From: an uncultured Pelagibacteraceae bacterium
GTDB lineage: Bacteria > Pseudomonadota > Alphaproteobacteria > Pelagibacterales > Pelagibacteraceae
NCBI GenBank assembly: GCA_902572515.1
Contig: CACGGJ010000009.1
Coordinates: forward strand, 1 to 42,246
Reading direction: 5' to 3'
DNA length: 42,246 bases
Shown here: positions 7,994-16,723 of the stretch, piece after piece
Position numbering within the stretch: the stretch's first letter is position 1
Layout: each line of letters begins with the position of its first letter
Notes under the pieces: model-generated
Told to the model about the DNA's origin: nothing
The model's database searches: none
Seen by the model: only the letters and a program-made list of their open reading frames with translations
Position numbers and translations under genes: made by a program

Positions 7994-9658
7994 ATGTGTG
8001 GAATATTTGGAGGATTTGGAATTAATTTAGATGAGGTTCAGTCAGGAATTAACCTCATTAATAGAGGTGAAGACGGAACATCAATTAAAAGTTTTGAAAA
8101 TGGCGTGATATTTGCTGCAAGAAGACATCTTGTAAAAAAATCTGGTGATGATGATATCAAAAAATCAGATCAACCTTATTTTTCAGAAAATAACAAAATA
8201 TCCTTAATCTTTAATGGTGAATTTTATAACTTTAGTGATTATAAAAAAAAACTATCTAAAGAAAATATAAATTTTAAATCTTTAGGAGATACAGAGGTTT
8301 TTTTAAAACTATATGAAAAAAATGGTATAAAATTTTTATTTGATAGAAAAATAGATTCTTTATTTGCAATTGCAATACTAGATATTAATTTAAATAAAAT
8401 TTTCATAACAAGAGATTGGCCTGGAAGAATTCCACTTTATTACTATCATGATGAGAAAAAGTTTATATTTTCTAGTGAACTTAAAGCGTTTAAAGCAATT
8501 CCAAATCTTAGTTTGCAAAAACCTATTGAATTAGAGCCTGGTCATTATTTAGAGTTTGATTTAATCAAAAAAGATATAAAAAAAACTAAGTTTTTTGAGG
8601 TAAAAAATAACTTAATTAAAAAAGATAAAGAAATATTAGATTTAGGATTGGAATTACATAATCTTTTAGATAAGTCGGCAAGAAACAGAACCATGTCTGA
8701 TGTTCCAATTTGTACAATGCTTTCAGGAGGTATAGATAGTGTTCTAAGCACATTTTATGTTTTTAAAAATTTAGATTTTAAGAATATGGACTATCAGCCA
8801 ACTTCTTATGTGTTTTCTGTAAAAAATTTCAAATCAACTGACTTAGAAAAAGCTAGAGTCGCAGCTAAGTCTTTTAGCGAAATTAAACTAAAATTAATTG
8901 AAGTTGAAGCAAGTACAGAAGAAATAGTTAAAGATGTTCCTAATATAATTGAGTCATTTGAGATGAGAAAAATGAAAGCCTTAAGTTTTTATCCATTACC
9001 AATTTATTGGTTTCTAGCTCCTAGGATGAGAAAAGATGGATTTAAAGTAACAATAGGTGGTCATGGAGTTGATGAACTTTTGGGTGCTTATGATAGTTGG
9101 AAAGAACTTAATAAACCACATGAGGTTCAAATTAGACAAATAAGTAGGCTAGCATTCATAAATAATATTTACAACAATATGCTTAAAAGAGCATCAATAA
9201 TTTTTATGAACAAAGGTCCAATAGAAGCTAGGTTCCCCTTTTTAAACCCTGAAGTTTGTGAATATATGTTAAGCATAGATAAAAAATGGCTGCAACTAAA
9301 TCCATTAAATGCTGAAGTTCTTTTAAATCTTATTGATAAAAAAAAATTAAAAAGTCTTGAAAAATTGAGGGAAACATTGGATTCTTATCTAGCTAATCCA
9401 GATCTTTTTGAAAAAAATCCTGAAAATTTTGCGTTTGATTTGAAAAAAATTTTTTGGAAATTTCCACTTTTAATTTCTAGCTATTTTGCATCTGAGGAAT
9501 CTTTTTTAGGATTTGATCAAGTTTTTAACCCTAAATTGAGAGGTCAACATGGTGCTGGCGTTACTTCAACAGAGAAAGACATTGTAAGTTATTATCCATC
9601 ATATGGTGAAACTGATACAGAAATTTTTAAAAATCTAGCTAATAATATTTTTGCTTAA
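7994..9658 (+). CDS. asnB: Asparagine synthetase B-like glutamine amidotransferase
   Basis: Class II amidotransferase of 554 residues. Catalytic Cys2 follows the initiator Met (MCGIFGG), and NGEFYN (74-79) with GDTE (98-101) line the glutaminase site. The synthetase domain has the ATP-pyrophosphatase loop SGGIDS (244-249) and GGHGVDELLGAY. The family adenylates a carboxylate and transfers ammonia from glutamine. It differs from housekeeping AsnB in the usual GIKPLYY segment (here GRIPLYY) and in the C-terminal third, so a carboxylate other than aspartate is plausible. It lies between the APS-kinase-like and PEP mutase genes with spacers of 2-3 bases, so it probably makes an amide in the phosphonate or glycan product. 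The substrate is unknown. Confidence 0.8.
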   Translation: MCGIFGGFGINLDEVQSGINLINRGEDGTSIKSFENGVIFAARRHLVKKSGDDDIKKSDQPYFSENNKISLIFNGEFYNFSDYKKKLSKENINFKSLGDTEVFLKLYEKNGIKFLFDRKIDSLFAIAILDINLNKIFITRDWPGRIPLYYYHDEKKFIFSSELKAFKAIPNLSLQKPIELEPGHYLEFDLIKKDIKKTKFFEVKNNLIKKDKEILDLGLELHNLLDKSARNRTMSDVPICTMLSGGIDSVLSTFYVFKNLDFKNMDYQPTSYVFSVKNFKSTDLEKARVAAKSFSEIKLKLIEVEASTEEIVKDVPNIIESFEMRKMKALSFYPLPIYWFLAPRMRKDGFKVTIGGHGVDELLGAYDSWKELNKPHEVQIRQISRLAFINNIYNNMLKRASIIFMNKGPIEARFPFLNPEVCEYMLSIDKKWLQLNPLNAEVLLNLIDKKKLKSLEKLRETLDSYLANPDLFEKNPENFAFDLKKIFWKFPLLISSYFASEESFLGFDQVFNPKLRGQHGAGVTSTEKDIVSYYPSYGETDTEIFKNLANNIFA

Positions 9659-9660
9659 AA

Positions 9661-10965
9661 ATGAATAAAAATAAAAAAATTTACGTTCCAATGGGTGCTG
9701 ATATTTTACATAGTGGACATTTAAATATAATCAAAACAGCAAGAAAATATGGAAAAGTAATAATCGGATTATTTACAGATTCTGCAATAAGCGAATATAA
9801 AAGATTACCTTTGATTAATTATAAACAAAGACTGGAAATAATGAAAAATATAAAAGGTGTTGATCAAATCGTAAAACAAGAAACGTGGGACTATACAAAA
9901 AATTTGCAAAAAATAAAACCAAATTACTTAATTCATGGTGATGATTGGAAATCTGGTATTCAAAAGAAAACGAGATTAAAGGTAATTAAGATATTGTCAA
10001 AATGGGGAGGAAAACTAATTGAAGTTCCTTATACTGATGAAAATAAAATCAAAATTGATAAAGATAGTATTTCTGAAATTTTTTTTAATCCAAATACTAG
10101 AGTTTCACGTTTAAAGAGGTTAATTAATTCTAAAAAAATTGTAAGGTTTATTGAAAGCCATAATCCTTTGACAGGCTTGATGATCGAAAATTTAAAATTT
10201 GAAAATAAAGATGAGCACCGTGAATTTGATGGAATTTGGTCCTCAAGTTTAACAGACTCAGTGTCAAATGGAAAACCAGATAACCAATCATTGGAACTGA
10301 CTACAAGAATATCAAATTTAAATAATGTCATGGAAGCCACAACCAAACCTGTGCTATTTGATGCTGATAATGGTGGTAGAATAGAACATTTGCAATATAC
10401 AATAAGAAATTTGGAAAGACTAGGAGTGTCTGCAATAGCAATAGAGGATAAGATAGGTCTTAAAAGCAATTCGTTGTTTAAAGTCCAAAATAAAAAAAAT
10501 CACGACAGTGTTAAAAATTTTTGTCTAAAAATTAAAACAGCTTGTAATGCAAGAAGATCTGAAGATTTTTTAATTGTTGCTAGAATTGAAAGTTTTATTT
10601 TGGGCAAAAACTTAAATGACGCTTTATACAGAGCTGAAAGTTACTCTAAGGCAGGTGCAGACTTAATTTTAATTCATAGCAAACAAGACACACCAAAAGA
10701 AATTTTTTTATTTTCTAAAGAATTCAAAAAATCTAGATTTTTTAAGCCATTAGTTGCTGTACCGTCAACATATTCTAAAGTTAAAGAGAAAGAATTGATA
10801 GAAAATGGATTTAAAGTAGTAATCTATGCTAATCATTTATTACGGGCAGCATATCCTGCGATGGAAAAAGTTGCTTTAAGTATCTTAAAAAATACAAGGT
10901 CATCAGAAGCTGAAAAAGAAATAATAACAATTAAAAAAATATTGAACATGATTCCTTCAAATTAA
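9661..10965 (+). CDS. pepM: Bifunctional cytidylyltransferase-phosphoenolpyruvate mutase (Fom1-like)
   Basis: Residues 1-135 are a nucleotidyltransferase with HSGH (17-20) and HGDDWK (92-97). Residues 145-434 are PEP mutase: Asp207, DADNGG with Asp234 and Asp236, the signature EDKIGLKSNS (262-271), Arg308 and His339, all matching known catalytic positions in the mollusc enzyme. PEP mutase makes phosphonopyruvate from PEP, the entry step of nearly all phosphonate biosynthesis. The EDKx5NS motif separates it from isocitrate-lyase relatives. The same fusion order occurs in fosfomycin Fom1, whose N-terminal domain makes CMP-2-hydroxyethylphosphonate. By analogy this protein may activate a phosphonate with CMP for transfer to a glycan. 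It shares one base with ppd. Confidence 0.95.
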   Translation: MNKNKKIYVPMGADILHSGHLNIIKTARKYGKVIIGLFTDSAISEYKRLPLINYKQRLEIMKNIKGVDQIVKQETWDYTKNLQKIKPNYLIHGDDWKSGIQKKTRLKVIKILSKWGGKLIEVPYTDENKIKIDKDSISEIFFNPNTRVSRLKRLINSKKIVRFIESHNPLTGLMIENLKFENKDEHREFDGIWSSSLTDSVSNGKPDNQSLELTTRISNLNNVMEATTKPVLFDADNGGRIEHLQYTIRNLERLGVSAIAIEDKIGLKSNSLFKVQNKKNHDSVKNFCLKIKTACNARRSEDFLIVARIESFILGKNLNDALYRAESYSKAGADLILIHSKQDTPKEIFLFSKEFKKSRFFKPLVAVPSTYSKVKEKELIENGFKVVIYANHLLRAAYPAMEKVALSILKNTRSSEAEKEIITIKKILNMIPSN

Positions 10966-12074
10966 TGAATTTAAGTAGAAATATAATTAGCTCCCTTAAA
11001 GTTAAGAAAGTAGAGTTTTTTACAGGAGTCCCAGACAGCCTGCTAAAAAATTTTTGTAATGAATTACAAAAATTTAGTAAAAAAAAACATATTATTAGTG
11101 CAAATGAAGGAGGCGCAGTATCAATTGCCGCTGGTTATTATTTGGCAACTAAAAAAATACCTCTAGTTTATCTTCAGAATTCAGGTCTTGGAAATATTAT
11201 AAATCCAATATCTTCAATAATTCATAAAGAAATTTATGGTATACCTATGATTTTATTTATTGGTTGGCGTGGTGCAAAAAATATTAAAGATGAAATTCAG
11301 CATAAAGTTCAAGGTAAAATAACTTTAGATCAACTAAGATTATTAAAAATTAAATACAAAATTTTTAATAAAGGATCTTATAAAAATCAGTTAAGTGAAT
11401 TAATAGATATAGCCAAAAAAAATAATCAGCCTGTCGCCTTAATATTTAGGAGTGGTGATTTAGAAAGCACTGAAAATAAAAAAACTAATAATAAAAAAAT
11501 TGCCAAAAATATAATGTTAACTAGATCAGAGTTTATAGATGAGTTAGTAAAAAATTCCAAAAATTTGAAAATTATTTCTACAACAGGTTTTACATCTAGA
11601 GAATTATATCAAACTAGAATGTTAATTAATAAAACAAGTAATAATGATTTTTACATGGTTGGAGGTATGGGACACACATCAATGGTAGCGTTAGGTTATT
11701 CTCTTGGTTCAAAAAAAAAAACAATTTGTTTAGATGGTGATGGTTCTTTTTTAATGCATATGGGCTCTGTAGTAATTTCCTCTAAATTTGGAGCAAAAAA
11801 TTTTAAGTATATTTTACTTAATAATTCATGTCATGAGTCTGTTGGAAAACAACCAACAGCAATAGACAAAATAGATTTAGAAAAATTTGTTTTTTCAATT
11901 GGTTATAAAAGATATTTTTTAATTGATAAAAAAGATTCACTCAAAAAAATTTTGAAAACATTTTTAGGTTGTTCTGGGCCTTCTTTTTTAAATGTTTTGA
12001 TTAATCCTAAAACGAAAAAAAATCTTTTGAGAATTAAAAATTTACAAGAGATTAAAAGAGATTTTGTAAATTAG
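10965..12074 (+). CDS. ppd: Phosphonopyruvate decarboxylase
   Basis: A thiamine-diphosphate enzyme of 369 residues, close to the usual length. The N-terminal Pyr domain has FFTGVPDSLL (18-27) and NEGGAVSIAAGY (47-58), with the glutamate that activates TPP, then QNSGLGN (71-77). The C-terminal PP domain carries the metal-binding DGDGSF segment about 30 residues ahead of LLNNSCHESVG. It decarboxylates phosphonopyruvate to phosphonoacetaldehyde and CO2, pulling the unfavourable PEP mutase reaction forward. Its start codon shares a base with the pepM stop (TAATG), so the two are translationally coupled, and the reductase for its product follows 5 bases later. Confidence 0.95.
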   Translation: MNLSRNIISSLKVKKVEFFTGVPDSLLKNFCNELQKFSKKKHIISANEGGAVSIAAGYYLATKKIPLVYLQNSGLGNIINPISSIIHKEIYGIPMILFIGWRGAKNIKDEIQHKVQGKITLDQLRLLKIKYKIFNKGSYKNQLSELIDIAKKNNQPVALIFRSGDLESTENKKTNNKKIAKNIMLTRSEFIDELVKNSKNLKIISTTGFTSRELYQTRMLINKTSNNDFYMVGGMGHTSMVALGYSLGSKKKTICLDGDGSFLMHMGSVVISSKFGAKNFKYILLNNSCHESVGKQPTAIDKIDLEKFVFSIGYKRYFLIDKKDSLKKILKTFLGCSGPSFLNVLINPKTKKNLLRIKNLQEIKRDFVN

Positions 12075-12079
12075 TTTAG

Positions 12080-13204
12080 ATGAAATTCGAATACATTGGG
12101 AAAAATTCACTTAAAAATATTAAATATATTATTAAAGAAAAAAATTATAAAAAAATTTTGATTTTTGCTGGCAAAAAATCTTTTTCGAATTGCGGTGTAG
12201 AAAATGAGTTAAAAAATATACTCTCAAAATTTCAATATGAGATTTTTTTCAAACATAGTGATCTTCCAGAGATAACTGATCTGAAAAAGTTTATATTAAA
12301 AATAAATAATTTTAAACCAAATATAATATTATCAATTGGAGGTGGTTCAGTACTTGACTTGTCGAAGGTTGCTAATACATTATATAACTGCAAGAATATT
12401 GAAAAAGCCATTGCTGAAAATAATTACAAGTTAAGCAAATTTTGTGAATTAATTGCTATCCCAACAACAGCTGGCTCAGGGGCTGAGGCAACAAGTAATG
12501 CAGTTACTTATATTGAGAATATTAAATATTCAGTTGAAGGAACAGAAATTAAACCAGATTACATTATAATCGATCCAAATTTAATTCTCTCAACACCAAA
12601 AAAAATAGCAGCAGCAGCTGGTATGGATGCTATAGCACAATCAATAGAGTCGTTGTTATCAAAAAAATCTAATTACGAAAGTGTAAAATACTCAATTGAA
12701 GCTTTAAGATATTTATTACCTTTTTATGAAAATCACATAAATAATGCAAATTTTGAATCAGCTTATAAAATGTCTTTTGGTGCTTTAAATGCAGGAAGAG
12801 CAATTAATATTTCAAAAACAACAGCACCTCATGCCGTTTCCTATCCATTCACATCTGAATACAAGATTAGTCATGGTCACGCAGTTGCAATTACATTAAC
12901 TGATTTTTTAAAATTTAACTTTACAAATATTTCAACTGCTAACTTGAAATTTGATTTGAATGATAGATACAAAATAATATTTGATGAGTTTAAAGTTAAA
13001 AATATAAACGAGTTAAATAATAAAATATTAAAATTTGCAAAGAATACGGGGTTAGAACTGGACTTAAAGAAATTAAATATATCTAAGACAAGCCAAATTG
13101 ATAATATTTTAAAAGGTATTAATCAACAAAGATTAGACAATAATCCAATTGATTTAGATATACCTACAGTAAGAAAAATTTTATTATCTAAGATAGATTC
13201 TTAA
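12080..13204 (+). CDS. Iron-containing alcohol dehydrogenase, probable phosphonoacetaldehyde reductase
   Basis: Group III (Fe-dependent) alcohol dehydrogenase of 374 residues. The nucleotide-binding GGGSVLDLSK lies at 87-96 and PTTAGSGAEAT at 128-138. Probable metal ligands are Asp183, His251 and His265 or His267. The position often held by His, four residues after the Asp, is Gln187 (GMDAIAQ), a substitution that I believe also occurs in this subfamily. Placed directly behind ppd, it most likely reduces phosphonoacetaldehyde to 2-hydroxyethylphosphonate with NAD(P)H, the substrate of the dioxygenase at 6142-7479. Role assigned from family plus context. A 41-base gap to the next gene may end this module. 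Confidence 0.88.
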   Translation: MKFEYIGKNSLKNIKYIIKEKNYKKILIFAGKKSFSNCGVENELKNILSKFQYEIFFKHSDLPEITDLKKFILKINNFKPNIILSIGGGSVLDLSKVANTLYNCKNIEKAIAENNYKLSKFCELIAIPTTAGSGAEATSNAVTYIENIKYSVEGTEIKPDYIIIDPNLILSTPKKIAAAAGMDAIAQSIESLLSKKSNYESVKYSIEALRYLLPFYENHINNANFESAYKMSFGALNAGRAINISKTTAPHAVSYPFTSEYKISHGHAVAITLTDFLKFNFTNISTANLKFDLNDRYKIIFDEFKVKNINELNNKILKFAKNTGLELDLKKLNISKTSQIDNILKGINQQRLDNNPIDLDIPTVRKILLSKIDS

Positions 13205-13245
13205 TTTCTTAGTGCTATTAATATAAGAATAATTAAATATTAAAA

Positions 13246-13692
13246 ATGTTTAAAAAGCCTATTTTTTTTTCAAAAAAAAATTTTACTCTTGATACCTCAG
13301 GCAGATCTCCTGCATTTTTTTTAAAAAATAACAATTTAAAAGTTGATCAAAATTTTTATGAAAATTTGATTAAATTTTCAAAAATAAATAACAATATAAA
13401 TTGCAGAATCTGTATTCACAAATCAAAAAAAGCAGAATTACATAGTATGATTGTTTTGATAAATTCTAAAAATACTTTTAATGTTCATCGACATTCTAAA
13501 ACTTCAGAAATTTATCAATTAATTAAAGGATCTATACAAATTAATTTATTTAAAAATAATCTTAAATCTCAAACAATTAAATTAAAAAAAAAAGGTGAAA
13601 TTTTTACTGTACTTAAAAACAAATTACATATAGTTGTCCCTTTGAGCAAAATAGCAATCTTTCACGAAACAAAATTGAGGGAAAATGATTAA
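13246..13692 (+). CDS. WbuC-family cupin fold protein
   Basis: A small cupin of 148 residues. A CRICIH block (about residues 53-58) and HRHSKTSEIYQLIKG (about 82-96) give the histidine and glutamate metal-site pattern of the WbuC family, found in O-antigen loci near the wbuB/fnlC genes. Biochemical role is not established for the family; a sugar-modifying or isomerising role is often guessed. It overlaps the following SDR by 8 bases, so it belongs to the coupled chain running to 18641. Family assignment is by motif recognition. Confidence 0.65.
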   Translation: MFKKPIFFSKKNFTLDTSGRSPAFFLKNNNLKVDQNFYENLIKFSKINNNINCRICIHKSKKAELHSMIVLINSKNTFNVHRHSKTSEIYQLIKGSIQINLFKNNLKSQTIKLKKKGEIFTVLKNKLHIVVPLSKIAIFHETKLREND

Positions 13693-14683
13693 AGAAAAAA
13701 ATATAAAAAATATTCTTGTAACAGGTGGTGCCGGGTATGTTGGTTCAATGTTAGTACCAGAACTTTTAAAAAAAAATTATATGGTTACAATTATTGATCT
13801 GATGATCTATGGAAAAGACCATTTTAAAAAAAATAAAAATTTAAAAATAATTAAAGGAGACATAAGAAATAAAAAACTTCTTCAAAAAATTACAAAAAAT
13901 CAAGATGCAGTTATTCACTTAGCATGCATATCTAACGATCCAAGTTTTGAATTAAATCCAAGTTTAGGTAAATCAATCAATCTGGATGCGTTTGAACCGT
14001 TAGTTAAAATTTCAAAAAAAAACAATGTTAGAAGATTTATTTATGCTTCTTCTTCATCAGTTTATGGAATTAAAAAAGTTAAGAATGTAACAGAAAAAAT
14101 GAAATTAAAGCCTTTAACTGACTATTCAAAGTTTAAAGCAAAATGTGAAAAAATATTAAATAAATATGGATCTGATAATTTCATTGTAACTACTATTAGA
14201 CCTGCAACTGTTTGCGGCTATGGCAAAAGGCAAAGGCTTGATGTTGTTGTTAATATCTTAAGTAATTTAGCTTATCATAAAAAACACATAACCGTATTTG
14301 GTGGAAATCAGCTTAGACCAAATATACATATGAAAGACATGGTTAATGTTTATCTCAAATTATTAGAAGCTCCAAAGGAGAAAATCAATTTTGAAATTTT
14401 TAATGCAGGAGGCAAAAATCAAACAGTTTTAGAGTTAGCCAAAGATGTTAAAAAAGTAATGGGCAAAGATGTAAAAATAATTAAAGTGAAATCAAGTGAT
14501 AAAAGATCTTATCATATTTCCTCTAAAAAAATTTTAAAGGTTTTAAAGTTTAAACCAAGATTTACTGTAAAAAATGCAGCCAGAGATTTAAAACTAGCTT
14601 TTCAAAAAAAAATTTTTACTAATCCTTTAAATAATAAAAAATTTTTTAATATAAAAACTATGCAGGCAATAAAATTAAAATGA
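13685..14683 (+). CDS. NAD-dependent epimerase/dehydratase (SDR)
   Basis: Extended SDR of 332 residues with the NAD loop TGGAGYVG near residues 13-20, the ACISNDPS segment after the fourth strand, and YASSSSVYG plus a later DYSKFK for the Ser/Tyr/Lys catalytic set. The HLACISNDPS form, instead of HLAA, is characteristic of a subgroup of sugar epimerases in polysaccharide loci. It probably epimerises or dehydrates a nucleotide-linked sugar made by the following transketolase/kinase/cytidylyltransferase genes. Stop and next start overlap by 4 bases (ATGA). Confidence 0.75.
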   Translation: MIKEKNIKNILVTGGAGYVGSMLVPELLKKNYMVTIIDLMIYGKDHFKKNKNLKIIKGDIRNKKLLQKITKNQDAVIHLACISNDPSFELNPSLGKSINLDAFEPLVKISKKNNVRRFIYASSSSVYGIKKVKNVTEKMKLKPLTDYSKFKAKCEKILNKYGSDNFIVTTIRPATVCGYGKRQRLDVVVNILSNLAYHKKHITVFGGNQLRPNIHMKDMVNVYLKLLEAPKEKINFEIFNAGGKNQTVLELAKDVKKVMGKDVKIIKVKSSDKRSYHISSKKILKVLKFKPRFTVKNAARDLKLAFQKKIFTNPLNNKKFFNIKTMQAIKLK

Positions 14684-15444
14684 GAAATAAACCAAATTTT
14701 ACTAATTTAAAAAGTAAAGCAACAAAGTTGAGACAAGAAACTTTTAATGCGTTTATAAAAAAAGGAGAGGCACATTTGGGTGGAAGTTTTTCAATGATAG
14801 AGATTTTGCTAACTATTTATGAAATTATTTTAAAAAAAAACGATAAGTTTATCTTGAGTAAGGCGCACGCATCATTTCCATTAAGCTTATTGCTAAAAAA
14901 AAAAGGTTTCCGTCCTAAATTAACCACTCATCTTGAAATAGATCCAAAAAATGGAATACATTGTACAACTGGAAGTTTAGGTCATGGTTTTCCAATTGCT
15001 ACTGGCATGGCTTTTGCAAAAAAGAAACAGAGAAAAAAAGGAAGAATATTTGTTATGATAAGTGATGGAGAGTGTCAAGAGGGTACAACCTGGGAAACAT
15101 TTCTCATAGCATCTAAACATAAATTAGATAATTTAGTTTTAATTATTGATTATAATAAAATCCAGGCATTATCAAAAATTGAGGAAGTATTACCATTATC
15201 AAATCTCAAAAAAAAAATTGAATCATTTAATTGGAAATGTATAAATATAAAAGATGGACATTCTTTCGTGTCTCTTACAAAAAATTTTACAAAAAAAAAT
15301 AATTCAAAAAAGCCACTAGCTTTTATCGTAAATACTACCAAGGGAAAAGGTATTAAAGAATTTGAAAATGATCCAGTATGGCATGCTAGACAACTCAAGG
15401 GTAAAGAAATAGAAATTGGCAAAAAGAGATTAAATATAAAATGA
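14680..15444 (+). CDS. Transketolase-like protein, N-terminal (PP-domain) subunit
   Basis: 254 residues corresponding to the thiamine-pyrophosphate-binding half of transketolase. The TPP/metal motif appears as SDGECQEGTTWE followed by DYNKIQ, which fits the GDGx(24-27)N pattern with Ser in place of the first Gly. GSLGHGFPIATGMAFA is also typical. It should pair with the separately encoded next protein to transfer a two-carbon ketol unit. Such split transketolases occur in secondary and surface-sugar clusters as well as in primary metabolism. Overlap with the next gene is 4 bases. An A10 run lies at 14895-14904. Confidence 0.85.
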   Translation: MRNKPNFTNLKSKATKLRQETFNAFIKKGEAHLGGSFSMIEILLTIYEIILKKNDKFILSKAHASFPLSLLLKKKGFRPKLTTHLEIDPKNGIHCTTGSLGHGFPIATGMAFAKKKQRKKGRIFVMISDGECQEGTTWETFLIASKHKLDNLVLIIDYNKIQALSKIEEVLPLSNLKKKIESFNWKCINIKDGHSFVSLTKNFTKKNNSKKPLAFIVNTTKGKGIKEFENDPVWHARQLKGKEIEIGKKRLNIK

Positions 15445-15932
15445 GAAGAAGATTTGGAAAAATAATTAACGATTTAGCGAAAAAAGATGAAAAAATTGTT
15501 TTAATTGTAGGGGATATTGGATATGGGATCTTTGATGAATTTAGAAAGAATCATCCTAAAAAATTTTTTAACTTAGGAATCTGTGAACAAAGTATAATTG
15601 GAGTTGCAGCTGGAATGTCATTAGAAGGGTTAAAACCATGGGTTTATACAATAACACCTTTTTTAATTGAAAGACCGTTTGAACAAATAAAATTGGACAT
15701 AGATCAACAAAAAGCCAATGTTAAACTTGTAGGTTTTGCTGACTATCCAAATCTTGGCCCAACACATGCTGAGCTTAATGCTCCACATTTAATGAAACTT
15801 TTTAAAAATATTAAATCTTTTTTTCCAAAAAATAGTGACGAAACTAGATCTGCTGTTTTAAAGTGCTATAAAACAAAAGGTCCAACTTTCATCAGTCTTA
15901 AAGCTGATAAAAAAATAGGGAAAAAATGGTAA
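15441..15932 (+). CDS. Transketolase-like protein, short Pyr-domain subunit
   Basis: 163 residues covering only the pyrimidine-binding domain. The ICEQ motif (about residues 48-51) supplies the glutamate that activates TPP, and GVAAGMSLEGLKPWVYTI follows. Free-standing transketolase C-terminal subunits are usually about 300 residues because they also carry a C-terminal domain; here that domain is absent. The next start codon lies inside the 3' end of this gene, so the short form looks natural rather than the result of a frameshift. Probably forms the active site together with the 14680-15444 product. Confidence 0.8.
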   Translation: MRRRFGKIINDLAKKDEKIVLIVGDIGYGIFDEFRKNHPKKFFNLGICEQSIIGVAAGMSLEGLKPWVYTITPFLIERPFEQIKLDIDQQKANVKLVGFADYPNLGPTHAELNAPHLMKLFKNIKSFFPKNSDETRSAVLKCYKTKGPTFISLKADKKIGKKW

Positions 15933-16723
15933 ATTTTTTAAGTAAAGAAGAATTAAACTTATCAAATGAGTTTTTAAAAAATGGTTATCTTATAAAAAAG
16001 ATAAAAGATGATAAATCGCTAGATTTTATAAAAAAACTTTTTCTAAAAATAATTAAAAAAAAAAAGGAGTTTAAGTATTTAAAAGATATTGAAATTTTTG
16101 ATCAAACTCACAAATACATAAAAAAAAATGATCTAAATGATTTTAGATTAAATATTATAAATGAACTAAATAATAATAAATTTTTTCGTAAAAACTATTT
16201 TCAATGTTCTAAATTTCTTTTAGATTTGATCGTAGGAAATGAGCTAGTAATGCAAAAAAAAATAAATCTTAGTATACAACTTCCAAATGATAGTTCGTCA
16301 TTATTAGATGTACATGCTGATGTCTGGTCAGGTGACTCACCTTACGAAGCAGTTATGTGGATGCCTCTAGTTGATTGTTTTAAAACTAAGAGTATGTACA
16401 TACTTCCATTTTCAAAATATAAAAAATATGAAAATAATTTATTTAGTAAAAAAATTAAAAATAGTCAAAATTTGTTTGATAAAATAAAAAAAGATGTTCA
16501 TTGGCTTGATGTTAAATTTGGAGAGATTTTAATTTTTAATCAGTGTTTACCACATGGAAATATAGTAAATAAAACAAAAGAAACCAGATGGTCAATGAAT
16601 TGCAGATTTAAAAGTGTTTATAGTCCATATGCAGATAAAAAAATTGGAGAATTTTTTGAGCCAATTTCTTTAAAATCGATATCTAGATCTGCAATTAAAT
16701 ATAGTTTTCCTAAAATAAAATGA
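15926..16723 (+). CDS. Sporadic carbohydrate cluster 2OG-Fe(II) oxygenase-like protein
   Basis: 265 residues with a phytanoyl-CoA-dioxygenase-like iron site: His130 and Asp132 in DVHADVW, distal His210 in CLPHGN and a probable 2-oxoglutarate-binding Arg221 in ETRWSMN. I recognise the combination with the next gene as the pair annotated 'sporadic carbohydrate cluster' (2OG oxygenase plus LIC12192-family protein) found in scattered LPS loci. It probably hydroxylates or otherwise oxidises a sugar or its activated form. It overlaps both neighbours by a few bases. Substrate unknown. Confidence 0.72.
   Translation: MVNFLSKEELNLSNEFLKNGYLIKKIKDDKSLDFIKKLFLKIIKKKKEFKYLKDIEIFDQTHKYIKKNDLNDFRLNIINELNNNKFFRKNYFQCSKFLLDLIVGNELVMQKKINLSIQLPNDSSSLLDVHADVWSGDSPYEAVMWMPLVDCFKTKSMYILPFSKYKKYENNLFSKKIKNSQNLFDKIKKDVHWLDVKFGEILIFNQCLPHGNIVNKTKETRWSMNCRFKSVYSPYADKKIGEFFEPISLKSISRSAIKYSFPKIK

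Noticed and set aside
10029..10469. 146-codon - strand frame opposite the PEP mutase gene
   Set aside because: The + strand frame carries all PEP mutase catalytic motifs; the - strand translation has no recognisable motif.
15441..15932. Transketolase second half as a frameshifted pseudogene
   Set aside because: The sequence after the stop is used by the coupled oxygenase gene, and no C-terminal transketolase domain appears in another frame.
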